NCBI RefSeq assembly: GCF_003112535.1
Contig: NZ_BEWA01000012.1
Span: 620,001-684,000 of the forward strand
From: Streptomyces rishiriensis
Lineage (GTDB): Bacteria > Actinomycetota > Actinomycetes > Streptomycetales > Streptomycetaceae
Direction of reading: 5' to 3'
DNA: 64,000 nucleotides
The notes under the pieces are model-generated. The model ran no database searches. It was not told where the DNA came from and saw only the letters and a program-made list of their open reading frames with translations. Below, in pieces: positions 60,657-64,000 of this stretch. Within the stretch, counting starts at the first letter, position 1, and each line of letters begins with the position of its first letter. A program made the position numbers and the translations under genes.

Positions 60657-62363
60657 TCAGAGCGGCACGATGTCCGGGGCTCCCAGCCTGGCCGCGTCCG
60701 CCGTCAGGTCGTCGGGCTGGCGCTGGGACTCGCGCTCGGCCTCGACCCGCTTCTCGTAGTGCCCGACCTCGCGCTCGACGCGTTCCTCGTCCCAGCCGAG
60801 GACCGGCGCCATCAGTTCGGCGGCCTCCCGGGCGCTGCGGGTGCCCCGGTCGAACGTCTCGATGGAGATGCGCGTACGGCGCGTCAGCACGTCGTCCAGG
60901 TGCCGCGCGCCCTCGTGCGAGGCGGCGTAGACGATCTCGGCGCGCAGATAGTCGTCGGCGAACTGGAGCGGCTCGCCCAGCGACGGATCCTCGGCGATGA
61001 GGTCGAGCACCTCCTCCGCCATCGCGCCGAACCGGTTGAGCAGATGCTCGACCCGCACCACGTGCAGGCCCGTCCGCGCCGCGATCCGCGCCCGCGCGTT
61101 CCACAGCGCCCGGTAACCCTCCGCGCCCAGCAGCGGCACGTCCTCCGTGACGCAGTCGGCCACCCGCTGGTCGAGTCCGCGGACCGCCTCGTCGACGGCG
61201 TCCTTCGCCATCACCCGGTACGTCGTGTACTTGCCGCCCGCCACGACCACCAGCCCCGGCACCGGGTGCGCGACGGTGTGCTCACGGGACAGCTTGCTGG
61301 TGGCGTCCGACTCGCCGGCCAGCAGCGGCCGGAGACCCGCATACACGCCTTCGACGTCGTCCCTGGTCAGAGGCACCGACAGCACCGAGTTCACGTGCTC
61401 CAGGAGGTAGTCGATATCGGCACTGGAGGCGGCCGGGTGGGCCTTGTCGAGATCCCAGTCGGTGTCCGTCGTGCCGACGATCCAGTGCCGGCCCCAGGGG
61501 ATCACGAACAGCACCGACTTCTCGGTGCGCAGGATGAGCCCCGTGGAGGAGCTGATGCGGTCCCGGGGGACGACGAGATGGATGCCCTTGGAGGCGCGGA
61601 CGTGGAACTGGCCGCGTTCCCCGACCATCGCCTGGGTGTCGTCGGTCCACACGCCGGTGGCGTTGACGATCTGCCGGGCGCGGACCTCGTACTCCCCGCC
61701 CGCCTCGACGTCCTGGACCCGCGCGCCGACGACCCGTTCGCCCTCGCGCAGGAACCCGGTCACGCGCGCGCGGTTGGCCGCCTTGGCCCCGTAGGACACC
61801 GCGGTGCGCACCAGGGTGGCGACGAAGCGGGCGTCGTCCATCTGGGCGTCGTAGTACTGCAGCGCGCCGACCAGCGCGTCCTTCTTCAAGGCGGGAGCGA
61901 CGCGCAGGGCGTGGCGGCGGCTCAGATGACGGTGCGTCGGCAGGCCCCTGCCGTGCCCGCGGGCCATGGACATCGCGTCGTAGAGCGCGACGCCCGACCC
62001 CGCGTATATCCGCTCCCAGCCCTTGTGCTGGAGCGGGTACAGGAAGGGCACCGGCTTCACGAGGTGCGGGGCGAGCCGCTCCAGCAGCAGGCCGCGCTCC
62101 TTGAGCGCCTCGCGCACGAGGGCGAAGTCCAGCATCTCCAGATAGCGCAGCCCGCCGTGGATCAGCTTGCTCGACCTGCTCGACGTGCCCGACGCCCAGT
62201 CGCGCGCCTCGACCAGTCCCGTGGACAGGCCGCGTGTCACGGCGTCCAGGGCGGTGCCCGCGCCGACCACGCCGCTGCCCACCACCAGCACGTCCAGCTC
62301 GCGCTCGGCCATGGCCGCCAGTGACTCTGCTCGTTGTGCCGGCCCCAGTGTCGCTGTCCTCAC
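60657..62363 (-). CDS. glpD: glycerol-3-phosphate dehydrogenase (FAD)
   Basis: 568 residues, normal for GlpD. The FAD motif is VLVVGSGVVGAGTALDAVTR, then TSSRSSKLIHGGLRYLE near residue 60. The middle carries GIHLVVPRDR and VIPWGRHWIVGTTDTDWD, and the C-terminal domain has the GlpD helical cap (LLNRFGAMAEEVL). It oxidises glycerol-3-phosphate to dihydroxyacetone phosphate and feeds electrons to the quinone pool. The GTG start has GGGAGG 5 nt upstream. Confidence 0.95.
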   Translation of the reverse strand: MRTATLGPAQRAESLAAMAERELDVLVVGSGVVGAGTALDAVTRGLSTGLVEARDWASGTSSRSSKLIHGGLRYLEMLDFALVREALKERGLLLERLAPHLVKPVPFLYPLQHKGWERIYAGSGVALYDAMSMARGHGRGLPTHRHLSRRHALRVAPALKKDALVGALQYYDAQMDDARFVATLVRTAVSYGAKAANRARVTGFLREGERVVGARVQDVEAGGEYEVRARQIVNATGVWTDDTQAMVGERGQFHVRASKGIHLVVPRDRISSSTGLILRTEKSVLFVIPWGRHWIVGTTDTDWDLDKAHPAASSADIDYLLEHVNSVLSVPLTRDDVEGVYAGLRPLLAGESDATSKLSREHTVAHPVPGLVVVAGGKYTTYRVMAKDAVDEAVRGLDQRVADCVTEDVPLLGAEGYRALWNARARIAARTGLHVVRVEHLLNRFGAMAEEVLDLIAEDPSLGEPLQFADDYLRAEIVYAASHEGARHLDDVLTRRTRISIETFDRGTRSAREAAELMAPVLGWDEERVEREVGHYEKRVEAERESQRQPDDLTADAARLGAPDIVPL

Positions 62364-62806
62364 CGCTGCCTCCCGCTGTCGGTCGCGCCGGCCGCACCCT
62401 GTCAGGGCGAGACCCGGTTCCTATCCCTCATGCCCAAATTCTGACCTTGATGCCCGACATCAGCCACCACAGGCTCCCCGCCTGTGGACGACCCGCCCCG
62501 GACCGGAACCGGCCCGCCCGGGAACACCGCTGCTCACACCGCTGTCCGCCCGCTGTCCGCCCGCGTCCGGTGAAGCCACGCAGGCCGCGGCGAGGGCGGC
62601 AGGAGGGACAGGAGCGGCAGGAGCACGAGGGCCGCCGCAGGTCGTGGTGAGGCCGGTGCGGCCGGGCGACACAGGCTGACCAACACACTCGATCAATCCC
62701 GCATAACGGTCATATTTACTCCTAGTCTGACATTGCGCTCGCCCATCCTGTCCACCGGGCTTGCGCACCTGTCCCACCTCGGTTACTGGGAAGGACGGCA
62801 TACGCC
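62364..62806. other. intergenic region, divergent promoters expected
   Basis: Serves glpD (-) and the dehydrogenase (+). An AT-richer patch (CATATTTACTCCTAGTCT, near 62711-62728) is a plausible promoter for the plus gene. I see no coding signal. Confidence 0.35.
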
Positions 62807-64000
62807 ATGCCCGCAGATCTCGCCGTCATCGGACTCGGCCCGCTCGGCCTGCCCCTGGCCCAGGCCGCCGTCGCCGCCGGCATCCCCACCGTCGGCTACC
62901 GCACCGGCCCCGAGGCCGGCTCCCTCAGCCCCGCCGAACTGCGCCGGATGCTCTCGGGGGGTTTCCGGCCCGCCACCAACCCGGCCGAACTGGGGCGGGT
63001 GCGGACCGCCGTCATCTGCGCCCCGACCCCGCGCGACGCGGACGGCGGCCTCGACCTGAGCCAGGTCGAGGCGGCCGCCCGCACCCTCGCCGGACACCTG
63101 CGCCCCCACACCACCGTGATCCTGGAGTCCCCCGTGCACCCCGGGGCGACGGAGGACTTCCTGCGGCCCCTGCTGGAGGAGACGTCGGGCCTGCGCGCGG
63201 GCCGCGACTTCCACCTCGCCTACTCCCCCAGTCGCGTCGACCCCGGCAGCCGCGCCTTCACCCCGGCGAACACCCCGAAAGTCATCGGCGGGCTCACCCC
63301 CGCCTGCACCGAGTCCGCCGCCGCCTTCTACAGCCGGCTGACCGACAAGGTGGTACGCGCGCGGGGCCTGCGCGAAGCCGAGACGGTCCAGCTCCTGGAG
63401 ACCAACTTCCGGCACGTCAACATCGCCCTCGTCAACGAGATGGCCGTCCTCTGCCACGACCTGGGCGTCGACCTGTGGGACGTCGTCCGCTGCGCCGAGA
63501 CCAAGCCCTTCGGCTTCGAGGCCTTCCGTCCCGGCCCCGGCGTCGGCGGCCACTCCGTCCCCCTGGACCGCACCGGCCACCCCGGCAGCCCCCTGCGCAT
63601 GGTCGAACTCGCCCAGCAGGTCAACAGCCGCATGCCCCGCTACGTCGTCCAGCGCGCCGCCGCCCTCCTCAACGAGCACGGCAAGTCGGCCCGGGGCGCA
63701 CGCGTGCTGCTGCTCGGGGTCACCTACAAGCCCGACCTCGCCGACCAGCAGAACACCCCGGCGCGCGAGATCGCGATCCGCCTCATGGAGCTCGGCGCGG
63801 CCGTCAGCTACAACGACCCGTACGTCCCGTCCTGGAGCGTCCTGGACCGCCCCGTCCCCCGCGCCGACTCCCTCTACGAAGCCGCCGCCGACGCCGACCT
63901 CACGATCCTCCTCCAGCAGCACCGCACCTACGACCTGCAGGGCCTGTCGGTGAAGGCGCAGCTGCTGCTGGACACACGGGGAGCGACTCCCACGGGAGCG
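62807..64000 (+). CDS. nucleotide-sugar (UDP-sugar) dehydrogenase-like protein, partial, catalytic Cys replaced
   Basis: 398 residues to the window edge. An NAD-binding N-terminus (VIGLGPLGLPLAQAAVAAG), TAVICAPTPRDADG, ESPVHPGATEDFL, a central domain (AETVQLLETNFRHVNIALVN), and a UDP-binding domain (VLLLGVTYKPDLADQQNTPA) match the UDP-GlcNAc/UDP-glucose dehydrogenase family. The active-site loop reads GPGVGGHSVPLD where active enzymes have GGHC or GGSC with a nucleophilic Cys; here it is Ser (codon TCC). It may be inactive as a four-electron dehydrogenase. GGAAGGA precedes the ATG by about 11 nt. The end is outside the window. Confidence 0.82.
   Translation, partial: MPADLAVIGLGPLGLPLAQAAVAAGIPTVGYRTGPEAGSLSPAELRRMLSGGFRPATNPAELGRVRTAVICAPTPRDADGGLDLSQVEAAARTLAGHLRPHTTVILESPVHPGATEDFLRPLLEETSGLRAGRDFHLAYSPSRVDPGSRAFTPANTPKVIGGLTPACTESAAAFYSRLTDKVVRARGLREAETVQLLETNFRHVNIALVNEMAVLCHDLGVDLWDVVRCAETKPFGFEAFRPGPGVGGHSVPLDRTGHPGSPLRMVELAQQVNSRMPRYVVQRAAALLNEHGKSARGARVLLLGVTYKPDLADQQNTPAREIAIRLMELGAAVSYNDPYVPSWSVLDRPVPRADSLYEAAADADLTILLQQHRTYDLQGLSVKAQLLLDTRGATPTGA

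Noticed and set aside
60364..60759. ORF with a good ribosome site (GAAGGAGAATCC then GTG)
   Set aside because: The product is Arg/Pro/Ser-rich with no motif, and it runs about 100 bp into the antisense of glpD.

Overview
The window is chromosomal DNA of a Streptomyces or a very close relative. It has very high GC, GTG/TTG starts, dense Ser/Thr kinases, NlpC/P60 hydrolases, PspC and DUF4429 proteins, and a backbone order that (from memory, not searched) matches the S. coelicolor SCO477x-SCO480x neighbourhood. I saw no rRNA, tRNA or CRISPR.

Layout. (a) 1-836: end of a secreted Pro/Ala-rich protein. (b) 0.9-9.5 kb: a divergent five-gene module (vWA, DUF5682, MoxR ATPase on the minus strand; SWIM zinc finger, DUF5691 on the plus strand) whose central promoter region carries two copies of the actinobacterial DNA-damage promoter motif. 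(c) 9.6-13.3 kb: B12-binding protein, lipase, membrane-anchored M23 peptidase. (d) 13.4-23.6 kb: a nested mobile element. An internally deleted IS630 copy was hit by a complete 9,401-bp Tn3-family transposon (38-bp inverted repeats, 5-bp target duplication, tnpA, resolvase, res-like site) carrying a two-component system and an FtsX-type ABC transporter. (e) 23.6-26.1 kb: pcrA helicase with the same damage motif. (f) 26.3-31 kb: a c-di-AMP (ydaO) riboswitch, two NlpC/P60 hydrolases and membrane proteins. (g) 31.1-35.2 kb: LuxR regulator and PspC-kinase, divergent from a PspC protein. (h) 35.3-41 kb: DoxX, membrane and small metabolic proteins, and a 16-copy 13-bp tandem repeat. (i) 41-43.3 kb: guaA, and chorismate mutase behind a Phe/Tyr leader-peptide attenuator. 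(j) 43.5-45 kb: a structured RNA candidate and a sortase substrate. (k) 45.1-48.6 kb: GMC oxidoreductase and aldehyde dehydrogenase. (l) 48.8-60.2 kb: six consecutive Ser/Thr kinase-family genes on one strand, one a clear pseudokinase. (m) 60.7-64 kb: glpD and a nucleotide-sugar dehydrogenase whose catalytic cysteine is replaced by serine, running off the end.

The most interesting signals are the possibly damage-inducible MoxR/vWA/SWIM module, the nested transposon with exact boundaries, the aromatic attenuator with rare UUU and UAU codons, the pseudokinase inside a kinase array, and the C-rich hairpin RNA.
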